A stretch of 64,000 nucleotides of DNA from Dyadobacter tibetensis Y620-1 (GTDB lineage: Bacteria > Bacteroidota > Bacteroidia > Cytophagales > Spirosomataceae). A program made the translations under genes and the position numbers. Positions 16,492 to 25,788 of this stretch are shown one piece after another. The stretch lies in NCBI RefSeq assembly GCF_000566685.1, contig NZ_AZQN01000001.1, positions 310,001 through 374,000 of the forward strand, given 5' to 3'. Position 1 is the stretch's first letter. Each line of letters starts with the position of its first letter. The notes under the pieces were generated by a model that was not told the origin of the DNA, did not search any database, and was given only the letters and a program-made list of their open reading frames with translations.

Positions 16492-17418
16492 TCATAATAG
16501 TTTTTTCATGGGCACACCCCATCCTTTTCGAAGGCAATAAAAGAATTTACTCAGTGCATTCTTTTTGAGAATGGGGAGAAGTACAGAACGATTTCTCCAA
16601 ATTTTCCAGGAATAAGAAAGATGAAGGAAATCCCTATTACGTTCGATACTAAGGCCGAAGAGCTGACCAGAAAGGCCAGAGTATCCGGTTTCTGAAGAGC
16701 TCGAGCATATACCCAGCCAGTTGCTTTCAGAGATCAGACCAGAAATTTTACTTTTTATTGATTTTACCTTTGATTTCCGTGAGAGTAAATCTGTCGCATT
16801 GGAATGATGCTGTCTATACTGAACCAGAGCCTCCTTCAAGTAGTCTATTGTGCCCAAACTGGTAGCTACATAGGCAAGCCATTGGTCGTAATGGCCCTCT
16901 TTGGGAAATGGTAAGGCCTTGGTAAGTACCGAGCGTTTTAGCATAATACTATGCCCAGATACACAATTAAGAAATAAGAAGGCCTCTGGAGAGGAGCCCT
17001 TATAAAAATTGAATTTTTCTGACATCCTGATATTCAACCTGTCTCCATGTTCATTTATCAATTCTGAGTCATGATATACCATTTGATTCCCTTCCATGGC
17101 CATAGCCTGCCTGGCAATCTTCTCTGGGTGCCATATGTCGTCCTGGTCACAGATGGCTATATAGTTGCCTCGGCATTTCTTTAATACGCGTTCGAAATTC
17201 CGGTTGTAGCCAATGTTAACATCGTTCTGATAGAGGCGAATACATGAATGCTCCGAGGCATATCGACGAAGTATTTCCCAGGTGTTATCGACCGAGGCGT
17301 CGTCAACGACCACAATTTCGAAATGCTCATAGGTTTGGTTTAGCAGTGAATTTAGCTGCTCTTCCAGGTGTTTTTCCCCATTATAGGTGCACAGGGCAAT
17401 GGATACCAGAGTGGTCAT
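16492..17418 (-). CDS. Glycosyltransferase family 2 protein (paralogue of the neighbour)
   Basis: A 308-residue GT2 enzyme with VSIALCTYNGEKHLEEQLNS, VVDDASVDNTW and CDQDDIWHPEKIARQ, and CVSGHSIMLKRS near residue 155. These match the adjacent downstream gene almost block for block, while the C-terminal 90 residues diverge, which suggests different acceptors. Its ATG shares one base with the end of the ABC transporter gene, so the two are probably translated in a coupled way. It likely works in the same surface-glycan pathway. Confidence 0.88.
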   Translation of the reverse strand: MTTLVSIALCTYNGEKHLEEQLNSLLNQTYEHFEIVVVDDASVDNTWEILRRYASEHSCIRLYQNDVNIGYNRNFERVLKKCRGNYIAICDQDDIWHPEKIARQAMAMEGNQMVYHDSELINEHGDRLNIRMSEKFNFYKGSSPEAFLFLNCVSGHSIMLKRSVLTKALPFPKEGHYDQWLAYVATSLGTIDYLKEALVQYRQHHSNATDLLSRKSKVKSIKSKISGLISESNWLGICSSSSETGYSGLSGQLFGLSIERNRDFLHLSYSWKIWRNRSVLLPILKKNALSKFFYCLRKGWGVPMKKLL

Positions 17419-19262
17419 TATTTGTCTGTAACTGTATCAATTTCACTAAACTGTTGCATATCAATAAGTCGGCGATACTGGCCGTCTTTGAGCATTAGTT
17501 GAGTATGAGTGCCTTGCTCTACGATTCGGCCTTCATCTAGTACAACGATAAGGTCGGCATTTTGAATGGTACTAAGGCGGTGGGCTATGACCAAGGAGGT
17601 GCGGTTTTGCATTAACTTCAATAAAGCATCCTGCACAAGTTTTTCTGACTCCGTATCCAATGCCGAGGTGGCCTCGTCTAATAATAGCAGAGGAGGATTT
17701 TTCAATACGGCTCTGGCAATACAAATCCGTTGTTTCTGGCCCCCGGAGAGTTTCGTTCCTCTATCACCTATATTACTTTCGTATCCCTTTGCAGTTGCTT
17801 GTATAAACTCATGTGCGTTGGCAATACGCGCTGCGGCCTCTATTTCCTGCTGGCTGGCTTCGGGCAGGCCAAAAGCGATGTTATTACGAATGGTATCGTT
17901 AAACAGGGTGGATTCCTGATTGACCATCCCAATTAAATCGCGCAAGGAGTCCATGGTAATATCACGGATATCATGGCCGTCTATGGAGATTTTTCCCGAT
18001 TGAGGTTCTATAAAACGAGGGATAAGATCCATTAAAGTGGACTTGCCTCCTCCCGATGACCCAACCAATGCTACTGTCTTTCCTTTCGGAATGACGAGAT
18101 TGATATCTTTCAGAATCGGTTTGTCTCCATAACTGAAATGTACATGCTCCAGAGTAATTTGTTTTTCAAAGGTATGCAAGGGTTTGGCATCACTACGATC
18201 GGTAATTTTAGGTTTTTCATCGATTAATGCAAGTACCCTTTCGCCTGCGGCAAGCCCTGCATGTATAGAGCTAAATGAGTCGGTCATCGCTTTGGCGGGG
18301 CGCATTACTTGAGAAAACAAGGCAATGTAGGCCACAAATTCAGATACACTTAAGTCTGACTGATTGTCTAGTATCAGGGATCCTCCGTAGAGTACAATGG
18401 CAGTAACCATGGTCACTCCTAAGGTTTCTGAAACGGGAGAGCTCAACTGTTGCCTGCGAGCCATTTTGCGTCCTATGTCCGAATAATGCTGGTTTTCATT
18501 ATGAAATTTATCCTTAATATTTTCAGTAGCATTAAAGGCTTTAATAATTTTGATGCCTGACAGAGCCTCATCCAAATAGCTGATCATCATGCCGAAGGAC
18601 TCCTGCGACTGTGTAGCTTGTTCCTTGAGTCTTTTTACAATTCTGGCTATGAGAATTGCGGAAATAGGAATAACCAATAAAGCAAACAGGGTTAGTTTAA
18701 CGGAAGTGGCAAAGAGTAGAAAAACATAGGCCAGTAACTGTAAGGGTTCTTTAAAAATTATTTGCAGCGTATTGGTCACTGAAAACTGAACGACCTGTAC
18801 ATCAGATGCAATTTTGGAAATAATATCTCCTTTTCTTTGGTCATTAAAGTAACCTACATGCATATTCATGACATTATTAAATACCGATTTACGCAGGTTA
18901 AGCAGGGTATGTATACGAAGGTTTTCCATAATCCTCTGAGAGAGGTATCTGAAGATATTACTAAAAACTACCGAGGTTACGATAATTGCGCATACGAATT
19001 TCAGGGCATTAAAAGACCCATAGTATATCGATGCTTGCTGAGCATAGTAATTGAAGAATCCCAGTACGTCAGTCCATTCAGAAGGTCGGGCCAATAATGC
19101 AGCATCTGGACCAGCGTTATTGAACAAGGTCATTAGTAAGGGGGCTAATAACGCCAGATTTAAGGTGTTGAAGACCACTCCCAGAACTGCACATAAAATG
19201 TATGGTATTGCAAATTTGGAGATCGGCTTCGCGTAAGACAGTAGTCTAAAATAGGTATTCAT
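17418..19262 (-). CDS. MsbA-type ABC transporter (membrane and ATPase fused)
   Basis: A 614-residue half transporter. Residues 1-320 hold six membrane helices with the coupling region; residues 360-600 hold the ATPase. Walker A is GSSGGGKSTL, the signature LSGGQKQRI and Walker B LLLLDEATSALD, followed by the switch His in VIAHRLS. The homodimer would flip a lipid-linked substrate or lipid A core across the inner membrane. Its place among four glycosyltransferases suggests export of a lipid-linked glycan, but general MsbA duty cannot be excluded. Confidence 0.92.
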   Translation of the reverse strand: MNTYFRLLSYAKPISKFAIPYILCAVLGVVFNTLNLALLAPLLMTLFNNAGPDAALLARPSEWTDVLGFFNYYAQQASIYYGSFNALKFVCAIIVTSVVFSNIFRYLSQRIMENLRIHTLLNLRKSVFNNVMNMHVGYFNDQRKGDIISKIASDVQVVQFSVTNTLQIIFKEPLQLLAYVFLLFATSVKLTLFALLVIPISAILIARIVKRLKEQATQSQESFGMMISYLDEALSGIKIIKAFNATENIKDKFHNENQHYSDIGRKMARRQQLSSPVSETLGVTMVTAIVLYGGSLILDNQSDLSVSEFVAYIALFSQVMRPAKAMTDSFSSIHAGLAAGERVLALIDEKPKITDRSDAKPLHTFEKQITLEHVHFSYGDKPILKDINLVIPKGKTVALVGSSGGGKSTLMDLIPRFIEPQSGKISIDGHDIRDITMDSLRDLIGMVNQESTLFNDTIRNNIAFGLPEASQQEIEAAARIANAHEFIQATAKGYESNIGDRGTKLSGGQKQRICIARAVLKNPPLLLLDEATSALDTESEKLVQDALLKLMQNRTSLVIAHRLSTIQNADLIVVLDEGRIVEQGTHTQLMLKDGQYRRLIDMQQFSEIDTVTDK

Positions 19263-19343
19263 ATTTTATGGTCAGAACTTTTATATAACGACAAAATCAA
19301 GCCCATTATTTTGGACTTGATTGTCATGCGGCATTTACGTTAA

Positions 19344-20330
19344 CTATAGCCTGATTGCCTCCTTATAATCCAACCTTAATCGTATATTTCGGATAATATC
19401 TAAAATACCAATGGTAGATTTATAGGTTTTCATCTGGGAATCAAAGTCATTTTTCTTTCTGGCCAGTTCCTTAAGGTTTTTTAAAACGTCAAAGTAGGCG
19501 AGGGCCTTATAGAACTGGAATGTAAAAATACAAGGAATGACATCACACAAACAAATTTGTAGGTGATATAAGCTCAAATCTAAACCGTGCAGATGCAAAT
19601 GGTGTATGTAATATCGATTTCTGAAGTACATCCGTTTGATGCCCAGCTTAGCTTTATGACTCTTGGTGGAAGCCGAAACTTCATGTCGACATACGGCATT
19701 ATGTTCATAATAACATTTCCAGCCCAGCCTCCAGGCCCTGATTGAAAGTTCCTGATCTTCACCGTAATATGGACTAAACATTTCATTAAAGCCATTCATG
19801 GCTTTCAACTTCTTGGTGTCCATCAGGGCTATAGCACCGGAAAGATAATAGGTTGGCGTAAGTCGCCTGTCGTCGGTAAGGTAATAAAAATGACTTGGTT
19901 GAATCTTGCGCCCCATGATTTTAGGTGACCGGGCTGCGTCTAAAATGGTATCGTCATTCATGCCGATAATTCGGCCCATCACTCCAAAGGTGTCGCTAAA
20001 CTCAAAATACTTATAAAGTTTTTCGAAATAGCCAGGCTCAATGATCACATCTGTATTCAACAAAAACAGTAACTCGTTGCTGGCCCGCTCAATCCCTACA
20101 TTGCAGGTTTCGGAAAATCCAGAGTTATATGGCTTTACGATCAATGTTATACCCTCGGGATAATGTGTCCGTAAATAGTCCACCGAGTCATCAGTTGAAG
20201 CATCATCCACAATAATAATTTCTACATCCGATCCAAGGTTCCGTAGTAGGTTTATATTATGGTCCAGATACTTCTCGAAGAGACTTTTGCCATTATAATT
20301 TGGAATAACTACTGATATACTTTTCATCAA
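19344..20330 (-). CDS. Glycosyltransferase family 2 protein (WcaE/rhamnosyl-like)
   Basis: A 328-residue GT2 enzyme: SVVIPNYNGKSLFEKYLDHN at the start, IIVDDASTDDSVDYL, and the donor site LFLLNTDVIIEPGYF with D-x-D-like NTDV. GEDQELSIRAWRLGWK near residue 190 supplies the catalytic-base region. A hydrophobic stretch near residue 255 (LQICLCDVIPCIFTFQFY) may touch the membrane. It is the first gene of the leftward surface-glycan group and lies 81 bases before the ABC transporter. The sugar specificity is unknown. Confidence 0.88.
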   Translation of the reverse strand: MMKSISVVIPNYNGKSLFEKYLDHNINLLRNLGSDVEIIIVDDASTDDSVDYLRTHYPEGITLIVKPYNSGFSETCNVGIERASNELLFLLNTDVIIEPGYFEKLYKYFEFSDTFGVMGRIIGMNDDTILDAARSPKIMGRKIQPSHFYYLTDDRRLTPTYYLSGAIALMDTKKLKAMNGFNEMFSPYYGEDQELSIRAWRLGWKCYYEHNAVCRHEVSASTKSHKAKLGIKRMYFRNRYYIHHLHLHGLDLSLYHLQICLCDVIPCIFTFQFYKALAYFDVLKNLKELARKKNDFDSQMKTYKSTIGILDIIRNIRLRLDYKEAIRL

Positions 20331-20978
20331 TTGTCACGGTTAAAGTGTGATGTATACGCTGCTTTCAATCGGATTGAGTTTATTGAGTGAGTAAACAATT
20401 TATAATTAAATGCATACCAAAATGTTTGCCACCATTCCCTGGACTCATAAATTCTTATATTTTCTCTTGTTCCTATCGGTTACCAATACGTAAGTTCATG
20501 CTTTTATGCTGCATGGCCAACCTAGGCTTAATGCAATTTTTATCCTTTTGTGTCCGGGAAAAAAATATGAATTTAAGAGGCTATTAGAGATAAGTATTAG
20601 AAAAGTACTAATTGGCAAACATAACAAAATGATCTCAAATGGGAACCATATTGTTTAAATATTCCAGTAAATTCACCCTAATCGGCGATAGTTTATAAAA
20701 AACATGGCTAACAAATAATTTTGATTAAGCATTCAAACTAGGTTATGTACTGCTTTTCATCATAGAGGCGTTTACGTAGCAAATGGTTGTAATTAATTGG
20801 CAAAAAAAATGCCATTTTGATCTTTTTCCTGTCAATGGATACATAGATGTCTGATAATTAGCGACATGATTCCGGGTTATCTATGTCTTTTTTTTCCTAC
20901 TATCTGGGATTTATTGCTACACTATGTAGCCGAATGGGCTCATATATGGCTCCCTCAAACTTATATTTTTTTCAATCC

Positions 20979-21008
20979 TTGGGATAGCGGTTCAACTTTT
21001 TTTCTTTG
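20979..21008 (+). promoter_or_regulatory. Candidate Bacteroidota promoter of the cyclase-like gene
   Basis: TTG at 20979-20981, a 19-base spacer and TTTCTTTG at 21001-21008 fit the TTG-N19-TAnnTTTG pattern except for T in place of A at the second position of the -7 box. It lies 79 bases before the ATG. This is a pattern match only. Confidence 0.35.
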
Positions 21009-21072
21009 AGAGGTGTTGCATATTTAAAGGGCAAAACTCTTGAGAAGCCTTTTCAAAGGATAAATTTTCGAT

Positions 21073-21078
21073 AGGAGG
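21073..21078 (+). promoter_or_regulatory. Strong Shine-Dalgarno site
   Basis: AGGAGG stands 9 bases before the ATG at 21088, a perfect Shine-Dalgarno sequence with standard spacing. Bacteroidota genes seldom use such sites, and few other genes in this window show one. It fixes the start of the cyclase-like gene. Confidence 0.7.
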
Positions 21079-21087
21079 ACCAAATAC

Positions 21088-22263
21088 ATGACATTAAATA
21101 GCATTATTGAGCAACATCTGGGGGATAATGTTCCGTTTTCAACCTATCAGGCGGCACGTGGAATAGCAGGAGCGGTAGAAGCGCATTTTAGACACCATCA
21201 TGAAATTTCTGAGATTAAAGATGGATATCTGCGAGCTCCAGCTCCAGATGCCAAGGTTATAGAAACCTTACTGGATACTACTTTTTGGGCTAGTCTGAGA
21301 AGGGAAGAAGGGTATTCCCCCAAAATTTCCATTGCCTTTCTCCCTCCCAACCAGGCAGGAGAACCCCTGATCCTCGGGAGGCATCTGCCCTTTACTCCCC
21401 ATAGTCTTACAAAACTGGCACCCGCTGTGGAGCGCTCAGGTATACACCTAGGCGTGTGGCGCGACGGTGACAACCTATATATATGGGGCACCACACGAAT
21501 CATACCCTCTTTATGTTTTGTTCTGGAGGTAATAGAGCCTGGCGTTCTGGTAATCAAACACAGACGTGGAACAGGATTTGGTAAGTTTGTCAATGTTGCC
21601 GTATTATCTGGCGACCAGGTAAAGCTTATTGACGAGCGTTCTTCTCGATTGCCCGACTGCCCGTCGCTGATTCATTCCCTAATGGGAAACCAGTCTCCTG
21701 AGCTCTGGAATGATTCGATGAATACTTTGGTTTTACTTTCTGCCTCCATGAGGGCTCATGGTCGGGGAGGAATTCTACTCGTACTACCTGTTACCAATAC
21801 CGACTGGAAGGAGTCTATCGTTCATCCTATTACCTATCCGGTTGAGCCGTCGTTTAGTGCCCTGGCTCAACTGACAGATCAGCAAATGCCCGATCATTCC
21901 GATTGGCAGAATAGTATGTCGAAGGCGATAAGTAGCCTGGCAGGACTTACCGCGGTGGATGGGGCAACCATTATCAATGAGCAATACGAACTGATGGCTT
22001 TTGGTGCTAAAATCGCCAGAGGCAAGGGTAGGCCCCATATCGAAGAGATATTAATTACAGAACCAATTAGGGGAAGCTCAGGTCGACGGGTCTCTTCAGC
22101 CCAGATAGGCGGTACTCGCCATCTTTCTGCTGCTCAGTTTGTTTTCGATCAAAAAGACGCCATGGCACTTGTTGCCTCACAGGATGGACGTTTCACTATT
22201 TTTTCCTGGTCCAGTTGCGAGGAAATAGTACAGGCACATCGGGTAGATGTTCTATTGATGTAG
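21088..22263 (+). CDS. Probable diadenylate cyclase with N-terminal DACNV-like sensor
   Basis: A 391-residue soluble protein. Residues about 20-200 look like the DACNV-type sensor region described for some bacterial diadenylate cyclases. Residues 224-391 look like the DisA_N (DAC) domain that makes cyclic di-AMP from two ATP: HGRGGILLVLPV at 224-235, the DGA motif at 291-293 followed by TIINEQYELMAFGAKI, then GGTRHLSAAQF at 341-351 and DAMALVASQDGRFTIFSW. Canonical enzymes have DGA and RHR; here the third residue of the second motif is Leu (RHL), so activity needs testing. No membrane helices are present, unlike CdaA. The start is set by a strong Shine-Dalgarno site. It ends 5 bases from the convergent dinB gene. 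Confidence 0.7.
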   Translation: MTLNSIIEQHLGDNVPFSTYQAARGIAGAVEAHFRHHHEISEIKDGYLRAPAPDAKVIETLLDTTFWASLRREEGYSPKISIAFLPPNQAGEPLILGRHLPFTPHSLTKLAPAVERSGIHLGVWRDGDNLYIWGTTRIIPSLCFVLEVIEPGVLVIKHRRGTGFGKFVNVAVLSGDQVKLIDERSSRLPDCPSLIHSLMGNQSPELWNDSMNTLVLLSASMRAHGRGGILLVLPVTNTDWKESIVHPITYPVEPSFSALAQLTDQQMPDHSDWQNSMSKAISSLAGLTAVDGATIINEQYELMAFGAKIARGKGRPHIEEILITEPIRGSSGRRVSSAQIGGTRHLSAAQFVFDQKDAMALVASQDGRFTIFSWSSCEEIVQAHRVDVLLM

Positions 22264-22268
22264 GCTTT

Positions 22269-23378
22269 TCAAGAATCGAAAAGGTCTAGCTGGTTTGGGT
22301 CCGGATACTTCCTTCGCTTAGGCTGAAGTTCTTCGAAATTGGAAAGGGAGATCCCTAATAAACGAATTCCTTTCCCATCAATATCTATACGTTCTAATAG
22401 GGAACTAGATATTTTCAATATATCAATTGACTCGAATATGACCGCAGGGCGAGAATAATTGCGGGTAATTTGAGTAAAGTCATCGTATTTGACTTTTAAA
22501 GTCAGGGTGCGTCCTTGTAAATTTTTCTGCTCCAGGCGCTTTGCCACTTTCTCTGCTAAAAGTGCTAATTCTTCCTGCAGCTCTTCCAATTCGGTTAAGT
22601 CCTTCTCAAACGTCTCTTCAGCGCCCAGCGATTTCGTTGGTCGGGTAGGTTGAACGGCACGATCATCATTTCCTCTGATTACTGCATGCAGGAACTTCCC
22701 AAGCTTTCCGAAATGATGTGTAAGGTCATCGAGACTATGTTGTCTAAGGTCATGGCCATTGAAAATCTGCATACGCTTCATTTTCTGGGCTGTGACCTGG
22801 CCCACTCCATAAAATTTTTCGATGGGCAACTGATCCAGAAATCCCGATATTTTGGAAGGGCCTATAAAAGTGAGCCCATCGGGCTTTTGTACATCGGAAG
22901 CAATTTTTGCTACAAATTTATTCGTCGATATGCCGGCGGAGGCCGTAAGGTTTAGTTCAGAATATATAGCCGTCTTAATGTCTTTAGCTATTTGTATCGC
23001 CGAACCAATTCCGAGCTTGTCATGTGTAACATCCAAATAAGCTTCATCCAGTGACAATGGTTCTATAAGATCTGTATATCGCAAAAAGATATTCCTGATA
23101 TCCTGTGAAACTTTTTTATAAGCTTCAAATCGCGGTTTTACAAACTGAATATGAGGGCAAAGCCTGATGGCTCTGGCGGAGGGCATAGCCGAACGTACGC
23201 CAAATTTTCGGGCCTCATAGCTCGCTGCTGCCACCACTCCTCGTCCTGATGGAGAGCCTCCAACGGCTATTGGTTTTCCTCTCAGCTCCGGATGGTCTCG
23301 TTGCTCCACTGAGGCAAAAAAAGCATCCATATCTATATGTATGATCTTTCTGTATTCCTTTATATCTGCTGTTTCCAC
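22269..23378 (-). CDS. dinB: DNA polymerase IV (Y-family)
   Basis: A 369-residue translesion polymerase. The first catalytic block IIHIDMDAFFASVEQRDHPE (residues 13-32) carries the metal Asp and steric-gate Phe region, LSLDEAYLDVT near residue 104 gives the Asp-Glu pair, and a helix-hairpin-helix follows (FYGVGQVTAQKM). A little-finger domain covers residues 245-345. The C-terminal tail NQLDLFDS resembles the QLxLF beta-clamp-binding motif (QLDLF). No LexA-type box was recognised upstream. Confidence 0.95.
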   Translation of the reverse strand: METADIKEYRKIIHIDMDAFFASVEQRDHPELRGKPIAVGGSPSGRGVVAAASYEARKFGVRSAMPSARAIRLCPHIQFVKPRFEAYKKVSQDIRNIFLRYTDLIEPLSLDEAYLDVTHDKLGIGSAIQIAKDIKTAIYSELNLTASAGISTNKFVAKIASDVQKPDGLTFIGPSKISGFLDQLPIEKFYGVGQVTAQKMKRMQIFNGHDLRQHSLDDLTHHFGKLGKFLHAVIRGNDDRAVQPTRPTKSLGAEETFEKDLTELEELQEELALLAEKVAKRLEQKNLQGRTLTLKVKYDDFTQITRNYSRPAVIFESIDILKISSSLLERIDIDGKGIRLLGISLSNFEELQPKRRKYPDPNQLDLFDS

Positions 23379-23595
23379 GCTCCTGACTTGCAGTTTACTT
23401 TTAAGCTGTCGCTTACCTCTGCTGCTTATAAAATTAAAAACTATATCCGGTGCATCAAAATCTTGACTTAAAACGTATGTAATAGGTGGGTTTTGTCAGA
23501 TATGGGTACCTTTCATATTATTTCATGTATAAGCCATATGAGCGTGTTCTGGTAGCGCTGGCCAATTTTAGAAAATACAAAAGAATTCGAATTAC

Positions 23596-25734
23596 ATGTG
23601 GTTTAAATTTTATCAAAAATATTTGTTGCGTTTACTGATCGTATGGGCTTTCGTTCTATATTTTCAGGCTGCCCATGGTCAGAGATGCGCCACCATGCCT
23701 ATTTTGGAGAATAAGTTCGAAAAGCAGCCTTCATTAAGGTCAAGTTATGAGTTGCAACGTCAGAGTCTGACTATCCGTAGCCGGGCAGGACTAAGGCAGA
23801 CCGCAGGGGAACAAGCCGCTGATATTTATAGTATACCTGTCGTAGTTCATGTAGTTGTCAACGGAAACACGGTTTCAGATGCGGCAATTCTTGCACAACT
23901 CGATACGTTAAACAAAGATTTCAATTTGCAGAATGCGGGTCTTGCTCAGGTGTTACCCGCCTTTCAAAAATTATCGGGCAATGCAGGAGTGCGGTTCTGT
24001 TTGGCACAAAAGGATCCGAATGGGCAGCCTACCTCCGGAATCGTGCGTTATAGTACTCCTGTATCGCGTTTCAACTACTTAACAGAAGATGTTAAATATG
24101 CTTCTCGAGGTGGAGCCGATGCCTGGGATACCGATCGCTATCTTAATATCTGGATCTGTGGACTGTCTAATAATATTCTGGGCTATGCCTCTTTTCCCGG
24201 TATTGGGCCCGCGCGTGAGCAAGGCGTAGTAGTCGATTATGCCAGTTTGCCAGGTGGAGGAACCAGTCTCTATAGCGGGGGAAAAACACTTACACATGAA
24301 ATGGGCCATTTCTTTTCTTTATTCCACATTTGGGGTGATGATGATGGAGGTTGCAACGGATCGGATGATGTCGATGACACCCCCAACCAGGCCAATAGCA
24401 CGAGTAGCTGTAAACAGGGTGAATTTTACGATATATGTAATAAGTCCTCTCCAGGTATCATGTACCAAAATTTTATGGACTATAGTCCAGATGTCTGTCT
24501 TTCCTTATTTACCCTAGGTCAGGTAAATCGTATGCGGCAGTCCATCCTCGATCACCGCATGAGTCTGGTTCAATCAGATGCCTGTACTCCTCCTCAAGTT
24601 TATGGTAATGATGCTTCATTAGAAGAAATTATTAGACCTGCACAACGGCTCTGCAGTCCGAACTTTACCCCCCAGATAAGAATTAAAAATAAAGGTTCCA
24701 ATTTACTGCAATCCCTTCAGATTTACCTTCAGATCGATGAAGAGGTGCCGACTTTAGCCCTTAATTGGGAGGGAAGTCTAAGATATTTTGAAGAAGAGCT
24801 GATCGATCTTCCCCCGCTTACCTTAAGGCAGGGCGACCATATTCTTAAAATTTCACTTGAAAAGCCAAATAATCTGGCTGACGGGAATACCAGTAATGAT
24901 GAGAGAATTTTACCTATTATATACTATGAGCCCTTTGATGCTCCTATAATGGAGGGATTTGAGACTTCGTTTCTCTCGGCTGGTTGGGATATTGTCAATA
25001 AGGATCAGGGGCCGACTTGGGAGCTTACTTCAACTGCGGCTAAATCGGGGTTGTGGTCGGTGAGAATGCAAAATTTTAATTATTCGTCAACGGGACAGGC
25101 CGATCTGTTGAGGACCCCATCCATAAAGGTTGCAGGGGTTGATTCAGCCTTTGTAGCCTTCGACTTCGCCAGTTCCAATCTGATTAATACCCTTCGATCC
25201 TCAGTGGGCCCCGATACGCTTTCCGTTTTGGTCAGTGCCGATTGTGGACTTACCTACCAAACCATTTACAAGCGTTGGAGTACTGGCAATGTAACCAGGA
25301 GTGCCAATGCTGGTACTTATTCGCCTCAGGCGGGCGACTGGAAGCATATTGAGCTTGATCTTGCGGATTTTATAAGCCAGGAATCCATTCTGGTGGCATT
25401 TAAGAATTCGAACGGTTCGGGTCAGGATATATATCTGGATAATATAAATCTTCGGACGGTAGTCGTAAATCCAAATTTAAAGGAAGAGGGATTTTTAGTA
25501 ACGCCCAACCCTGTGGATCAGGACGTAGAAATCAGTTTTTATCCGCATCCTGAACAGTTACAAGCCTTGGAGATTTATGGAGTAAACGGAAAAAAATTAA
25601 AGGTCTTCGAAATTAGCAAGCCAGTCAATAGCAATGTATATCGTCTGAACATGGAGTCATGGCCAACAGGTGTTTACATTGTGCGAGCCATGTTCACCAA
25701 CCGGGTGTTGACCCGTAAACTCCTCAAAAGATAA
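23596..25734 (+). CDS. Secreted M43 (pappalysin-type) metalloprotease with T9SS sorting domain
   Basis: A 712-residue protein. A signal peptide ends near AAHGQ. The protease domain (about residues 75-330) has THEMGHFFSLFHIWG, the HExxHxxxxxH zinc site of pappalysins, and a Met-turn in YQNFMDYSPD. Cys-rich loops around DDDGGCNGSDDVDD are typical. A middle beta-rich region (CARDB-like, then a MAM- or choice-of-anchor-like sheet domain) leads to a C-terminal type IX secretion sorting domain: TPNPVDQDVEISF, LEIYGVNGKKLK, GVYIVRAMF and LTRKLLKR. It would be exported through the outer membrane and act on extracellular protein. No T9SS machinery is in the window. Confidence 0.9.
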   Translation: MWFKFYQKYLLRLLIVWAFVLYFQAAHGQRCATMPILENKFEKQPSLRSSYELQRQSLTIRSRAGLRQTAGEQAADIYSIPVVVHVVVNGNTVSDAAILAQLDTLNKDFNLQNAGLAQVLPAFQKLSGNAGVRFCLAQKDPNGQPTSGIVRYSTPVSRFNYLTEDVKYASRGGADAWDTDRYLNIWICGLSNNILGYASFPGIGPAREQGVVVDYASLPGGGTSLYSGGKTLTHEMGHFFSLFHIWGDDDGGCNGSDDVDDTPNQANSTSSCKQGEFYDICNKSSPGIMYQNFMDYSPDVCLSLFTLGQVNRMRQSILDHRMSLVQSDACTPPQVYGNDASLEEIIRPAQRLCSPNFTPQIRIKNKGSNLLQSLQIYLQIDEEVPTLALNWEGSLRYFEEELIDLPPLTLRQGDHILKISLEKPNNLADGNTSNDERILPIIYYEPFDAPIMEGFETSFLSAGWDIVNKDQGPTWELTSTAAKSGLWSVRMQNFNYSSTGQADLLRTPSIKVAGVDSAFVAFDFASSNLINTLRSSVGPDTLSVLVSADCGLTYQTIYKRWSTGNVTRSANAGTYSPQAGDWKHIELDLADFISQESILVAFKNSNGSGQDIYLDNINLRTVVVNPNLKEEGFLVTPNPVDQDVEISFYPHPEQLQALEIYGVNGKKLKVFEISKPVNSNVYRLNMESWPTGVYIVRAMFTNRVLTRKLLKR

Positions 25735-25774
25735 TCAAAAGAGACAGCTGTTTCCACGGCTGTCTCTTTTGATT
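25733..25774. terminator. Bidirectional rho-independent terminator
   Basis: A perfect 16-base stem (aatcaaaagagacagc / gctgtctcttttgatt) with a 10-base loop lies between convergent genes and begins at the protease stop codon. Each strand has a GC-containing stem followed by a T4-rich arm, so it can serve both the protease gene and the leftward orphan gene. Confidence 0.85.
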
Positions 25775-25788
25775 ATAACTGATATTTT

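Larger units (their letters stand above)
20331..21087. other. Long intergenic region between divergent units
   Basis: About 757 AT-rich bases separate the glycan cluster from the cyclase-like gene. A 66-codon open frame at 20387-20587 has no family resemblance and no support. A possible promoter (20979-21008) and an unusual ribosome binding site (21073-21078) lie at its right end. Nothing else is recognised. Confidence 0.4.

Noticed and set aside
20387..20587. 66-codon open frame in the large spacer
   Set aside because: Unusual composition, no motif, no ribosome site and no coupled neighbour.
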